Counted from the stretch's first letter, positions 8,176 to 16,880 are shown. The stretch is DNA of 64,000 nucleotides from Pseudomonas marginalis (GCF_900105325.1 NZ_FNSU01000004.1:558001-622000), one strand, 5' to 3'. Numbers and translations are program-made. The notes: generated by a model from the letters alone, not told the origin.

Positions 8176-10245
8176 ATGACGCGCACTCGTAAAATCGTCA
8201 TGTGGAGCTGCGCCAGCTTCGTTGTGTTAATCGCTGTGGTGGTACTGGTCCTGGTGTTCTTTGACTGGAACCGCATCAAACCGCCCCTCAATGCCAAAGT
8301 CTCCGAAGAACTGCATCGCCCGTTTGCCATCAACGGCAACCTGGCGGTGGTGTGGGCACGTGAGCCGGACGAAGGCGGCTGGCGCGCCTGGGTGCCGTGG
8401 CCCCATGTGATTGCCGAGGACCTGACCCTGGGCAATCCCGACTGGTCAAAAAAACCGCAGATGGTCACGCTGAAAAAGGTCGAGCTGCGTATTTCGCCGC
8501 TGGCGTTGCTGGTGCAGCGCGTGGTGATCCCCCGTATCGACCTCACCGAACCGAGTGCCGAGTTGCAGCGCCTGGCCGATGGCCGCGCCAACTGGACGTT
8601 CACGTTCGACCCCAAGGACCCCGACGCCGAACCTTCCAACTGGGTGGTGGACATCGGCGCCATTGGGTTCGACAAGGGCCACGTGACCCTCGACGACCAG
8701 ACCCTCAAGACTCAGTTGGACGTGATCATCGACCCCCTGGGCAAGCCGATCCCGTTCGGCGAAATCGTCGGCGACGCCGATGCCAGGAAGGCCCTGGAAA
8801 AAGGCTCCGCGCCCCAGGACTATGCGTTCGCCCTCAAGGTCAAGGGCCAGTACCACGGCCAGAAGCTCGACGGCAGCGGCAAGATCGGCGGCCTGCTGGC
8901 CTTGCAGGACGCGGCCAAGCCGTTTCCGCTGCAAGCCCAGGTCAAGATTGCCGATACCAGCATCGCATTGGCGGGCACCTTGACCGACCCGTTGAACCTC
9001 GGCGCCCTGGACCTTCGCCTGAAACTGTCCGGCAGCAGCCTGGGTAACCTCTACCCGCTGACCGGCGTCACCTTGCCGGATTCGCCGGCCTACTCCACTG
9101 ACGGCCACTTGATCGCCAAGTTGCACGAGGCCAGCGGCGCGTCATTCAGCTACGAAAACTTCAACGGCAAGATCGGCAACAGCGATATTCACGGCAACCT
9201 CGCCTATGTCGCCAGCCAGCCACGTCCCAAGCTCAGCGGTGCGTTGGTGTCCAACCAATTGCTGATGAGCGACCTCGCCCCCCTGATCGGTGCCGACTCC
9301 AACGCCAAGCAAAAAGCGCGTGGCGGGATGAGCAAACAGCCGGCGACCAAAGTGTTGCCGGTGGAAGAGTTCCGCACCGAGCGCTGGCGCGACATGGATG
9401 CCGATGTGGAATTCACCGGCAAACGCATCGTGCACAGTGCCGAATTGCCCTTCAACGACCTGTACACCCACCTGGTGCTCAACGACGGCGAACTGAGCCT
9501 GGAACCGCTGCGATTCGGCGTCGCCGGCGGCAAGCTGGATGCGCAGATCCGCTTGAATGGCCGCACCACGCCGATGGAAGGCCGCGCCAAACTGACTGCG
9601 CGCAACTTCAAGCTCAAGCAGTTGTTCCCCACCTTCGAACCGATGAAAACCAGCTTCGGTGAACTCAACGGCGATGCCGATATTTCCGGGCGCGGTAACT
9701 CCGTTGCGGCGCTGCTGGGCAGCTCCAACGGTGACCTGAAGATGCTGATCAACGACGGCGCCATCAGCCGTGGCCTGATGGAAATTGCCGGGCTCAACGT
9801 CGGCAACTATGTGGTGGGGCGCCTGTTTGGCGACAAGGAAGTGAAGATCAACTGCGCGGCGGCGGATTTCGGGATCAAGACCGGCCTGGCAACCACGCGC
9901 TTGTTTGTGTTCGATACCGAGAACGCGATCATCTATATCGATGGCACCGCCAACATGGCCACCGAGCAGTTGGACTTGACCGTCACACCGGAATCGAAGG
10001 GCTTCCGCCTGTTTTCCCTGCGTTCGCCGTTGTACGTCAATGGCCCGTTCATCAAGCCCAATGCGGGTGTAAAAGCCATTCCCCTGGCCCTGCGGGGCGC
10101 GGGCATGGTGGCACTGGGTGTGATCGCCGGCCCGGCAGCGGGTCTGTTGGCGCTGGTGGCACCGAGCGCCGATGCGCCGAACCAGTGTGCGCCGTTGTTG
10201 CAGCAGATGAAGGAAGGAAAGGCGCCGAAGACGGTTAAAGGCTGA
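8176..10245 (+). CDS. AsmA family protein
   Basis: A 689-residue envelope protein of the AsmA/TamB-like superfamily. A single N-terminal membrane anchor (about residues 10-29, VVLIAVVVLVLVFF) precedes a large periplasmic region with the recurring pattern of beta-rich, glycine-poor repeats typical of AsmA, such as LDAQIRLNGRTTPMEGRAKL and the conserved late block SSNGDLKMLINDGAISRGLMEIAGLN. AsmA-like proteins are thought to bridge the periplasm and move phospholipids toward the outer membrane. AGGAG lies 10 bases before the ATG. Its terminator is interrupted by a small mobile element (see 10269-10446). Confidence 0.9.
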   Translation: MTRTRKIVMWSCASFVVLIAVVVLVLVFFDWNRIKPPLNAKVSEELHRPFAINGNLAVVWAREPDEGGWRAWVPWPHVIAEDLTLGNPDWSKKPQMVTLKKVELRISPLALLVQRVVIPRIDLTEPSAELQRLADGRANWTFTFDPKDPDAEPSNWVVDIGAIGFDKGHVTLDDQTLKTQLDVIIDPLGKPIPFGEIVGDADARKALEKGSAPQDYAFALKVKGQYHGQKLDGSGKIGGLLALQDAAKPFPLQAQVKIADTSIALAGTLTDPLNLGALDLRLKLSGSSLGNLYPLTGVTLPDSPAYSTDGHLIAKLHEASGASFSYENFNGKIGNSDIHGNLAYVASQPRPKLSGALVSNQLLMSDLAPLIGADSNAKQKARGGMSKQPATKVLPVEEFRTERWRDMDADVEFTGKRIVHSAELPFNDLYTHLVLNDGELSLEPLRFGVAGGKLDAQIRLNGRTTPMEGRAKLTARNFKLKQLFPTFEPMKTSFGELNGDADISGRGNSVAALLGSSNGDLKMLINDGAISRGLMEIAGLNVGNYVVGRLFGDKEVKINCAAADFGIKTGLATTRLFVFDTENAIIYIDGTANMATEQLDLTVTPESKGFRLFSLRSPLYVNGPFIKPNAGVKAIPLALRGAGMVALGVIAGPAAGLLALVAPSADAPNQCAPLLQQMKEGKAPKTVKG

Positions 10246-10268
10246 TCGTCGAAATTGTCAGAAAGGGC

Positions 10269-10446
10269 GACCCTTTGGTTAATGCCAGTCAGTTAAGCGT
10301 ACATCGCCTCCTGTAGGAGCGAGCTTGCTCGCGAAAAACGTCAACGATAACGCGCGCTTCCTGAATGAACGCGGCGCCTGTGAGTTTTTCGCGAGCAAGC
10401 TCGCTCCTACAAAAAGCCTTAACTGACTGGCATTAGACCCTTTGGT
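10269..10446. mobile_element. REP-carrying MITE-like element with 11-bp target duplication
   Basis: An 18-bp perfect terminal inverted repeat, TAATGCCAGTCAGTTAAG at 10280-10297 and its complement at 10418-10435, bounds a 156-bp element. It is flanked by the direct repeat GACCCTTTGGT (10269-10279 and 10436-10446). Inside lies a REP doublet, TGTAGGAGCGAGCTTGCTCG and its complement (10312-10411). Joining the flanks restores a hairpin GGCGACC-CTTT-GGTCGCC followed by TTTTTT, so the insertion hit the loop of the terminator of the AsmA-like gene. It encodes no protein; any transposase must act in trans. Confidence 0.8.
10312..10411. repeat. REP doublet (GTAGGAGCGAGCTTGCTCGC family)
   Basis: TGTAGGAGCGAGCTTGCTCG continues as CGAAAAA and is mirrored perfectly at the other end, leaving about 46 bases between the arms. 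This is the second REP family of the window; a degenerate doublet of the same type lies at 15763-15813. Confidence 0.85.
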
Positions 10447-10590
10447 CGCCTTTTTTATCGGGGCGCCGTAAGTATGATCCTTGTCTTGTGTAGCTCATTT
10501 CTGAAGCGTTAAAACCGCCCCTGTTTCCCCTTACACCTCCTGGGTTGCCTTCCTATAGTCGACCGCCACAGTCACTTGGAGGTGTAATCC

Positions 10591-11571
10591 ATGCAGGGAG
10601 CCTACGCATTTATCAATGAGCGACCACAGCCGTATCCACTGCTCAAGCTCAGTCTTTCTCTTAGCCCTTATACGCAAACAAAGTTCGACATCGTCAACCA
10701 ACACATCCGCAATGTGGTGGTCTTGCCGGGGCAGTTGGTGATCATTCCTGATGCGCGTACGGCGTCTTGCACCGCTGAAGAAGCGCAACTGATGCGCGCT
10801 GCGCAGAACATAAAACATGCGTTGCTGGCGCATTCCGCAGTCGATCATTTTTTGATCAAAAACTACGATCTACTCCAGCTCATCATGACCAACGCTTCGA
10901 TCGGTGTCGGGAGTGCCAGCAGTGCCTGGAGTAAGCATCTTGTGGCTATCGAGAGGACACTTCAAGAAATCGACGTTTTACATAAGCAGTACTTGAGCAA
11001 GGGCACAACGGCCGCGAGGGATGAGTTTCTGGCTAAACGCAGGATGTTGTTTGCAAAGCTGGAGGAGCAGCTCTCGGGTATGGCTCGTTTTGGTACGGGC
11101 CTGAAAAATGAAGGGTCGATAAAAAAGATGTTGGGTATTTCTACTAAAAGCTATTGGCATCACGGTGAAATTCGCGAGTACGAACAGACAGTCAAACGCA
11201 TCGCCAAGGCTTCGCAGATATTGAAGAAGGGCACCTATATCGGTATAGCACTGGATGTTGGAGTGACTGCGTTGGAAATAACGGAGGCGTGTTCAGCCGG
11301 ACGTGAGGATGAATGTAATCGGGCTAAGTTTGTGGAGGGAGGGAAGCTGGTGTTAGGAGTCGGTGGCGCCGCTTACGGGGGATACGCAGGCTTGGGGGTT
11401 GGGGTCGCCGTATGTGCCGCTGTCTTTGCCATACCTACCGCCGGAGCGAGTGCGCTGGGCTGTGCCATTGTGGGGGCGGCCATTGGGAGCGTCGCCGTGG
11501 GTAGTTTGGGAAGCCACGCTGGTGAGCAAATAGGAACCCGCCTTTATGAAATTTCAGGAGTTGGAAAATGA
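10591..11571 (+). CDS. Putative pore-forming toxin with glycine-zipper C-terminus (unknown family)
   Basis: A 326-residue protein without a signal peptide. Residues 20-55 contain a LysM-like pattern ending in VVVLPGQLVIIPD. Residues 60-210 are polar and helical with coiled-coil character (IERTLQEIDVLHKQYL, KRRMLFAKLEEQL). Residues 210-315 are hydrophobic and glycine-rich with many small-xxx-small steps (GVGGAAYGGYAGLGVGVAV, GCAIVGAAIGSVAVGSLG), as in pore-forming colicin-like or T6SS effector domains. The next gene overlaps by four bases and encodes a small membrane protein, the usual layout of toxin and immunity. GC falls well below the neighbourhood toward the 3' end. Toxin function is inferred, not shown. 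Confidence 0.6.
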   Translation: MQGAYAFINERPQPYPLLKLSLSLSPYTQTKFDIVNQHIRNVVVLPGQLVIIPDARTASCTAEEAQLMRAAQNIKHALLAHSAVDHFLIKNYDLLQLIMTNASIGVGSASSAWSKHLVAIERTLQEIDVLHKQYLSKGTTAARDEFLAKRRMLFAKLEEQLSGMARFGTGLKNEGSIKKMLGISTKSYWHHGEIREYEQTVKRIAKASQILKKGTYIGIALDVGVTALEITEACSAGREDECNRAKFVEGGKLVLGVGGAAYGGYAGLGVGVAVCAAVFAIPTAGASALGCAIVGAAIGSVAVGSLGSHAGEQIGTRLYEISGVGK

Positions 11572-11924
11572 TGTCGGAGTCCATCGGCATATGGTCGGGT
11601 GTGTTGATGCTGCTGAGTTTTCCATTAAATTTTTATGTTATCTATACAAAGCTTGAAGAGGCCGAAGACTATCTAAAATTCAGCTCATTCATTGTGACGT
11701 TCAAATACAGGTTCGGCGTCGGCCCGTTTGGTGGCAAGTTGAAACGTTTCTTCGTGATCGCCCTTGTCATCCTAATTCCGATTTTTTTTCAATGGCGGCA
11801 CCTTGTACTCGTTGAGGATGTGAAGCGTATCCCAAGACGTCTCAAACTTTGGATAGTAGTTCCCTACCTGCTCACTATGTCTTCCTTCGTCGGAATGGCG
11901 TTATCGTGGCTTCTGATTGGATGA
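11568..11924 (+). CDS. Small integral membrane protein, putative immunity protein
   Basis: 118 residues with three hydrophobic segments, about 8-26 (SGVLMLLSFPLNFYVIYT), 61-80 (FFVIALVILIPIFF) and 98-117 (VVPYLLTMSSFVGMALSWLL), separated by basic loops. The ATGA overlap with the upstream gene implies co-translation. Immunity proteins to pore-forming toxins are typically small multi-pass inner membrane proteins, which is the basis of the proposed role. I count about 39% GC in 11581-11700, far below flanking genes, suggesting acquisition by transfer. No named family recognised. Confidence 0.6.
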   Translation: MMSESIGIWSGVLMLLSFPLNFYVIYTKLEEAEDYLKFSSFIVTFKYRFGVGPFGGKLKRFFVIALVILIPIFFQWRHLVLVEDVKRIPRRLKLWIVVPYLLTMSSFVGMALSWLLIG

Positions 11925-11933
11925 CGGTCAGGC

Positions 11934-11976
11934 AAAAAAAATGGGGGGAGCCGGTTAACCGGCTCCCCCCTCTTTT
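11934..11976. terminator. Strong bidirectional intrinsic terminator
   Basis: A perfect 28-bp palindrome (11943-11970, GGGGGGAGCCGGTT and its complement) is flanked by an A run on the left and TCTTTTT on the right. It separates the convergent putative immunity gene and the ferritin-like gene and can end both transcripts. Confidence 0.9.
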
Positions 11977-11987
11977 TGCGCCGCTAT

Positions 11988-12518
11988 TTACAGGCTTTCG
12001 AGGATGTCGGCCATATCGTCCGCATGCTCTTCTTCCTGAGCCAGGATCTCTTCAAACAGACGGCGCGTGGTTGGATCCTTATCACCGATGTACTGGATGA
12101 TTTCACGATAGCTGTCCACCGCGATCCGCTCGGCCACCAGGTCTTCGTAGACCATTTCCTTCAAGCTGTTACCGGCCACGTATTGGGCATGGGAGTTCTT
12201 CGACAGCAGGTCCGGGTTGAACTCCGGCGCGCCGCCCAGTTGCACGATGCGTTCGGCGAGTTTGTCGGCGTGCTCGGCTTCCTGGGTGGCGTGTTCGAGG
12301 AATTCCTGCGCTGCGACGGCAGCTTTGACGCCGCTGGCCATGAAGTAGTGGCGCTTGTAGCGCAGCACACACACCAGTTCAGTGGCCAGGGAGCCGTTGA
12401 GCAGGCGGATGATCTCTTCGCGGTCGGCGTCATAGCCCTCGGTCACGGCACCGTTTTCGACGTTCTGGCGGGCGCGGCTGCGCAGGGTCGCAACGTCAGT
12501 CAAGTTTACTTCAGTCAT
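11988..12518 (-). CDS. Ferritin-like / bacterioferritin family protein
   Basis: A 176-residue four-helix ferritin-like protein. Di-iron ligands fit the pattern Glu in SLATELVCVLRYKRHYF, ExxH in FLEHATQEAEHAD, Glu in YEDLVAERIAVDSYREII and ExxH in LAQEEEHADDMADIL. It differs from heme bacterioferritin by its N-terminal extension (MTEVNLTDVATLRSRARQNVENG). From memory it corresponds to PA4880, annotated as a probable bacterioferritin. Likely role: iron storage or detoxification in the cytosol. It is monocistronic, with a clear terminator behind it. Confidence 0.85.
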   Translation of the reverse strand: MTEVNLTDVATLRSRARQNVENGAVTEGYDADREEIIRLLNGSLATELVCVLRYKRHYFMASGVKAAVAAQEFLEHATQEAEHADKLAERIVQLGGAPEFNPDLLSKNSHAQYVAGNSLKEMVYEDLVAERIAVDSYREIIQYIGDKDPTTRRLFEEILAQEEEHADDMADILESL

Positions 12519-12694
12519 CTCAATCTCCTGGGGCTAATCCGGTTTTACGCCACGCTCTGTCGGCGTGATCGCTCCCAGTTGTGAGTCACGGGCGCGGCAA
12601 AAAGTTTTATTGGATTTGCCAGGCGTGTCATCAGCGCGTCGCCGGAATTGGGCTAGCCTGCCATCATCCTTTCTTGATCAAGGACGTTCGGTTC

Positions 12695-13585
12695 ATGTCG
12701 CAGTCGTTAGCCACGCGTTATCCCTTGGTGCTGGTGCCCGGCATGCTCGGGTTCGTGCGCCTGGGGTTTTTCCCTTACTGGTACGGCATTGTCCCGGCAT
12801 TGCGGGCGGGTGGGGCGCAGGTGTTTCCCATCCAGGTGGCGCCGCTGGACTCCAGCGAGGTGCGTGGCGAGCAGCTGCTGGCGCAGATCGAGCGGATTCG
12901 CCTTGAGACCGGCGTCGACAAGGTCAACCTGATCGGCCATAGCCAGGGCGCGCTGACCGCCCGTTATGCGGCGGCCACGCGCCCGGAGTGGGTGGCGTCG
13001 GTGACGTCGGTGGCCGGGCCCAACCACGGTTCGGAACTGGCGGACCATATCCACGCCCATTATCCGGCCGACAGCGTGAAGGGGCGGCTGATGAGCGCAC
13101 TGTTTCATCTGGTTGCAACGCTGATGAGCCTGCTGGAAACCGGTTATCGCGGCCCGCGCTTCAAGGCGGACTTGCAGGCGTCCCACCATTCCCTGACCAG
13201 CGCAGGTGTGGCGCTGTTCAACCGCAAGTATCCCCAAGGGTTGCCGCACACCTGGGGCGGGCACGGGGCGGAGGTGGTCAATGGCGTGCGCTACTACTCA
13301 TGGTCCGGCACCTTGCAACCGGGCAAGACCGATCGCGGACGCAACCTGCTGGACGGGACGAATCGCAGTTGCCGATTGTTTGCCCGCAGCTTCGTGCGCG
13401 AGAAGGGCCAGTGCGACGGTATGGTCGGGCGCTGCAGCTCGCACCTGGGGCGGGTGATCGGCGATGACTACGCCCTGGACCACTTCGATATCGTCAACCA
13501 ATCCATGGGCCTGGTCGGCAAGGGCGCCGAGCCTATCCGCCTGTTCGTCGAGCATGCCCAGCGCCTGAAGGCGGCCGGGGTTTAA
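12695..13585 (+). CDS. Triacylglycerol lipase, family I.1-like, without signal peptide
   Basis: A 296-residue alpha/beta hydrolase. The oxyanion region is YPLVLVPGMLGF at residues 8-19, the nucleophile is in GHSQGALTARYAAA, the acid in CDGMVGRCSSHLG and the His in YALDHFDIVNQSMG, all matching true lipases of Pseudomonas family I.1. The two cysteines of the CDGMVGRC block could form the family's disulfide. Like the P. fragi lipase it starts with a short xxTRYPxxLV segment and no signal peptide, and no Lif foldase gene is adjacent. The start at 12695 has AAGGA 10 bases upstream. Confidence 0.87.
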   Translation: MSQSLATRYPLVLVPGMLGFVRLGFFPYWYGIVPALRAGGAQVFPIQVAPLDSSEVRGEQLLAQIERIRLETGVDKVNLIGHSQGALTARYAAATRPEWVASVTSVAGPNHGSELADHIHAHYPADSVKGRLMSALFHLVATLMSLLETGYRGPRFKADLQASHHSLTSAGVALFNRKYPQGLPHTWGGHGAEVVNGVRYYSWSGTLQPGKTDRGRNLLDGTNRSCRLFARSFVREKGQCDGMVGRCSSHLGRVIGDDYALDHFDIVNQSMGLVGKGAEPIRLFVEHAQRLKAAGV

Positions 13586-14460
13586 GCCTGGCGGCGGACC
13601 GGTGTGGTCCAGCGCTCCGACAAAATCACCCCGCCCAACGTCAGCAAACCGCCCACCAGGTGATACAACGCCAATTCTTCCCTGAGCACCACGGCCGCAA
13701 TCAATGCGGTAATCAACGGCAGCAGGTTGAAAAACAACGTGGTGCGGCTGGGTCCCAGGGTCTTCACCGAATGCATCCACGCCAGTGGCGCGAGCATCGA
13801 AGCCAGCAAGCACGCATAGAGCACCAGCGGAATATTCGTCCAGCCCAGGCCGGCTTTTGCCGAGAACAGAAACAGCGGAAACAGCACCACCACCGCCACC
13901 AGCACCTGCAAATACAGGAGCACCAGCGGCGGCAGGCGCAGTTGCCATTTTTTCAACAAGGTGCTGTAGATCGCGTAGGCCAGGGTCGCGACCAGCATCA
14001 TCGCATCGCCCAGGTTCACGCCGTGCTGCAGCAACGCGCCAAGGCTGCCGGCCGACACCACCACCACCACCCCGGCGAACGACAGCACCGCACCCGTCAG
14101 CGCGCCAAAGGTCAGGCGCTGGCCCAGGCTGATGATGGCCGCCGTCAACGCCATCAACGGCATCAACGACAGGATGATGCCCATGTTGGTGGCGCTGGTC
14201 AGCGAGGCAGCGTAGTACGCCAGGCTCTGGTACACCGCCATGCCCAGCACGCCGAGGATGCAGATTTTGCCCAGGTTCGGGCGGATCAGCGGCCAGTGGG
14301 CGATGACCGGCTTGAGCATGAACGGTGTAAACAGCAATGCAGCCAGTAACCAGCGGTAAAAGCCGATTTCAGCGGGGAAGATCGAACCCACGGCCAGTTT
14401 GTTGACCACGGTATTGCCGGCCCAGATAAAAATGGCCAGCAGGGGATACGCGTATTGCAT
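13582..14460 (-). CDS. EamA/DMT family transporter
   Basis: A 292-residue inner-membrane protein with ten hydrophobic segments in two EamA repeats, for example PLLAIFIWAGNTVVNKLAVG at the start of the first and LVLYACLLASMLAPLAWM in the second. DMT exporters move metabolites such as amino acids or toxic analogues; the substrate here is unknown. It is divergent from an AraC-type regulator, with inverted motifs between them. Its stop and the lipase stop share the palindrome TTAA at 13582-13585, so the two genes converge with no gap. Confidence 0.87.
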   Translation of the reverse strand: MQYAYPLLAIFIWAGNTVVNKLAVGSIFPAEIGFYRWLLAALLFTPFMLKPVIAHWPLIRPNLGKICILGVLGMAVYQSLAYYAASLTSATNMGIILSLMPLMALTAAIISLGQRLTFGALTGAVLSFAGVVVVVSAGSLGALLQHGVNLGDAMMLVATLAYAIYSTLLKKWQLRLPPLVLLYLQVLVAVVVLFPLFLFSAKAGLGWTNIPLVLYACLLASMLAPLAWMHSVKTLGPSRTTLFFNLLPLITALIAAVVLREELALYHLVGGLLTLGGVILSERWTTPVRRQA

Positions 14461-14501
14461 CGAAAGAAACCAGATGTGTTGATGAGCCAGGATTATCCCT
14501 T

Positions 14502-14554
14502 GTCTGGATCGAAGCCTATACTGCGATCCAGACAAACGACCTCTGTATCCAGAC
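14502..14554. promoter_or_regulatory. Operator-like repeats between the DMT exporter and AraC genes
   Basis: GTCTGGATCG (14502-14511) is mirrored exactly by CGATCCAGAC (14524-14533), and the half-site ATCCAGAC recurs at 14547-14554, 21 bases (two helical turns) downstream. Spaced direct half-sites two turns apart are typical of AraC-family binding. The whole set lies in the 97-base gap between the divergent genes. Confidence 0.6.
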
Positions 14555-14557
14555 AAT

Positions 14558-15346
14558 ATGGCCCGACACACCGTACGCCTTGCGGATTTTGGCAGCCTGC
14601 CAAGCCCCGTGTACTTCCGTTACTCCGACTTTGCCCCCGACACTGAGTGCACCCCGCACCAGCATGTCTGGGGTTCGCTGGACTACTCCGCCAGTGGCGT
14701 AATGCGCATGGAAGTGGCCGGCAACCGCTTTATGTCGCCACCGCAATACGCGGTGTGGATCCCACCCAATACCGAACACAGTTCCTACAACGCCGAGGCG
14801 ATTGTCTACCGTTCGGTGGGCCTTTCGCCGCCGCTCTGCGAGCAATTGCCCCAGCAGCCCTGCACCCTGGCGATCAGCGACATCCTCAAGGCCATCCTCA
14901 GCGACTTCGCCCAGCGTGACGTCAACATCCCGCACTCCGACGCCGATATTCGCCTGGCCCAGGTGCTGGTCGATCAGCTCAGGCAGGCGCCGATCCACGA
15001 GGGTTTTTTGCCCTACGCCCGCCACCCCGGGCTGCTCGGCGTGTTGGAAGGCATGCAGGCCGACCCCGCTGACAACCGCCCCCTGGCGCACTGGGCCGAG
15101 CAGGTGCATGTCAGCGAGCGCACCCTGGCGCGACAATTTGTGCGCGAGCTGGGCATGAGCTTCGGCGAATGGCGCCAACGCTTGCGCTACCTTGCCGCCA
15201 TCGAAGCCCTCGACAGCGAGCGCAGTGTGCAAAATGTGGCGTTTGACCTCGGCTACAGCAGCGCCTCGGCGTTTATCGCGATGTTCCAGCGCCAGGCCGG
15301 CTGCACCCCGGAGCAGTACCGGCGGACGAATATTCGCAGCCGATGA
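14558..15346 (+). CDS. AraC family transcriptional regulator
   Basis: 262 residues. The N-terminal half is a cupin-like sensor domain (TPHQHVWGSLDYSASGVMRMEV ... PPQYAVWIPPNTEHSSYN) and the C-terminal 100 residues hold two helix-turn-helices, LAHWAEQVHVSERTLARQFV and VQNVAFDLGYSSASAFIAMFQR, ending in the AraC signature CTPEQYR. Divergent arrangement and the shared operator-like repeats suggest it controls the DMT exporter and perhaps itself in response to a small molecule. Confidence 0.92.
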   Translation: MARHTVRLADFGSLPSPVYFRYSDFAPDTECTPHQHVWGSLDYSASGVMRMEVAGNRFMSPPQYAVWIPPNTEHSSYNAEAIVYRSVGLSPPLCEQLPQQPCTLAISDILKAILSDFAQRDVNIPHSDADIRLAQVLVDQLRQAPIHEGFLPYARHPGLLGVLEGMQADPADNRPLAHWAEQVHVSERTLARQFVRELGMSFGEWRQRLRYLAAIEALDSERSVQNVAFDLGYSSASAFIAMFQRQAGCTPEQYRRTNIRSR

Positions 15347-15417
15347 AGATGTAACAAGGTTTGGCTACACTGCTGGGTAGGCCGTGCCTCCCGGCACGGT
15401 AACAGGGAGAAAACTCC

Positions 15418-15717
15418 ATGAAGATGCTGCGTATTCCGTTGTTGATGATGGGCCTGCTGCTGTGTTCCCAGGGCTTTGCCGCCACCGCCCAGCAAAACAA
15501 GATGACCACTTGCAATGCCGAAGCCACCACCAAGACGCTCAAAGGCGACGAGCGCAAGGCTTTCATGAAAACCTGCCTGTCGGCCCCGGCGGCCAATGAT
15601 GCGAAGACGCTCACCCCGCAACAGCAGAAGATGAAGGATTGCAATGCGTCGGCGAAAACCAAGGCGTTGACCGGCGATGCGCGCAAGACGTTCATGAGCA
15701 CCTGCCTGAAGAATTGA
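15418..15717 (+). CDS. PsiF repeat protein, secreted
   Basis: 99 residues with a signal peptide ending at QGFAA and two PsiF repeats, each of the form CNAxAxxKxLxGDxRKxFMxxCL (residues about 32-55 and 74-97). The paired cysteines fit periplasmic disulfides. E. coli PsiF is induced by phosphate starvation, but its role is unknown. GGGAGAAAACTCC precedes the ATG. No phosphate-linked gene lies nearby. Confidence 0.88.
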   Translation: MKMLRIPLLMMGLLLCSQGFAATAQQNKMTTCNAEATTKTLKGDERKAFMKTCLSAPAANDAKTLTPQQQKMKDCNASAKTKALTGDARKTFMSTCLKN

Positions 15718-15762
15718 TAGCCCCCGGCCCTAGAAGGCTGCGACACTCGCACGCAGCCCACC

Positions 15763-15813
15763 TGTAGGAGCGAGGGGGACGCCTAGACCTTCGCGAGCAA
15801 GCTCGCTCCTACA
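15763..15813. repeat. Short REP pair (GTAGGAGCGAG family)
   Basis: TGTAGGAGCGAG opens the element and GCGAGCAAGCTCGCTCCTACA closes it; the left arm is diverged after the first 12 bases. It lies between the PsiF and AI-2E family genes. Confidence 0.7.
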
Positions 15814-15844
15814 CATCCTTTAACGCCGTTCGTTTTGAGGCTGT

Positions 15845-16858
15845 ATGCCAACGTTTTCTCAGCGTCACGTGTTATTGCTGGCCAGCTACATCATCATTTT
15901 CGGCGGGTTGCTGCTGGTACTGCCGCTGAAATTGCTGCCCAGCCTGCTGGCCGGCCTGTTGGTCTATGAACTGGTCAACATGCTCACCCCCCAACTGCAA
16001 CGGCTTATCGAAGGGCGCCGCGCGCGCTGGTTGGCGGTGGCCTTGCTCGGCACCCTGATCGTCAGCGTGCTAGCCCTGATCTTCGCCGGCGCCATCAGTT
16101 TCCTGCTTCACGAAGCGGAAAACCCCGGGGCTTCCCTGGATAAATTCATGGGTGTGGTCGACCGCGCGCGCGGCCAGTTGCCGCCGTTCCTCGATGCCTA
16201 CCTGCCCGCCAGCGCGGCCGAATTTCGCGTGGCCATCGGCGATTGGCTCAGCAAGCACCTGAGCGAACTGCAACTGGTCGGCAAAGACGCCGCCCACATG
16301 TTCGTCACCCTGCTGATCGGCATGGTGCTCGGCGCGATCATCGCCCTGCAGCGGGTGCCTGACCTGACCAAACGCAAGCCCCTGGCCGCCGCACTGTTCG
16401 ACCGCCTGCACCTGCTGGTCCAGGCCTTTCGCAACATCGTCTTCGCGCAAATCAAGATCGCCGCGCTCAACACCGTCTTTACCGCAATCTTCCTGGCTGT
16501 GGTGCTGCCGTTGTGCGGCATTCACCTGCCGCTGACCAAGACCCTGATCGTGCTGACCTTCCTGCTCGGCCTGTTGCCGGTGATCGGCAACCTGATGTCC
16601 AACACCCTGATCACCATCGTCGCGCTGTCGCTGTCGATCTGGGTGGCGGTGGCGGCGCTGGGGTATCTGATCGTGATCCACAAGGTCGAGTACTTCCTCA
16701 ACGCGCGCATCGTCGGCGGGCAGATCAGTGCAAAATCGTGGGAATTGCTCCTGGCGATGCTGGTGTTTGAAGCGGCGTTTGGTTTGCCGGGGGTGGTGGC
16801 GGGGCCGATTTACTATGCGTATCTGAAGAGTGAGCTGAAGCTCGGCGGGATGGTTTAA
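15845..16858 (+). CDS. AI-2E family (TqsA/YhhT-type) transporter
   Basis: A 337-residue membrane protein with the topology of the AI-2E transporter superfamily: two N-terminal hydrophobic hairpins, a central amphipathic region (about residues 95-150), then paired helices including TLIVLTFLLGLLPVIGNLMSNTL, which carries the family's G-L-L-P-x-I-G mark. Members export autoinducer-2 or act as Na+/H+ or other exporters, so the substrate is not predictable. It is a single gene between REP elements. Confidence 0.85.
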   Translation: MPTFSQRHVLLLASYIIIFGGLLLVLPLKLLPSLLAGLLVYELVNMLTPQLQRLIEGRRARWLAVALLGTLIVSVLALIFAGAISFLLHEAENPGASLDKFMGVVDRARGQLPPFLDAYLPASAAEFRVAIGDWLSKHLSELQLVGKDAAHMFVTLLIGMVLGAIIALQRVPDLTKRKPLAAALFDRLHLLVQAFRNIVFAQIKIAALNTVFTAIFLAVVLPLCGIHLPLTKTLIVLTFLLGLLPVIGNLMSNTLITIVALSLSIWVAVAALGYLIVIHKVEYFLNARIVGGQISAKSWELLLAMLVFEAAFGLPGVVAGPIYYAYLKSELKLGGMV

Positions 16859-16880
16859 GGCGTGTTTTGCCTGGGCGGGC

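Noticed and set aside
12695..13585. Secreted, foldase-dependent lipase
   Set aside because: No signal peptide is seen and no lif gene is adjacent, so the classical type II-secreted LipA/Lif arrangement does not apply.
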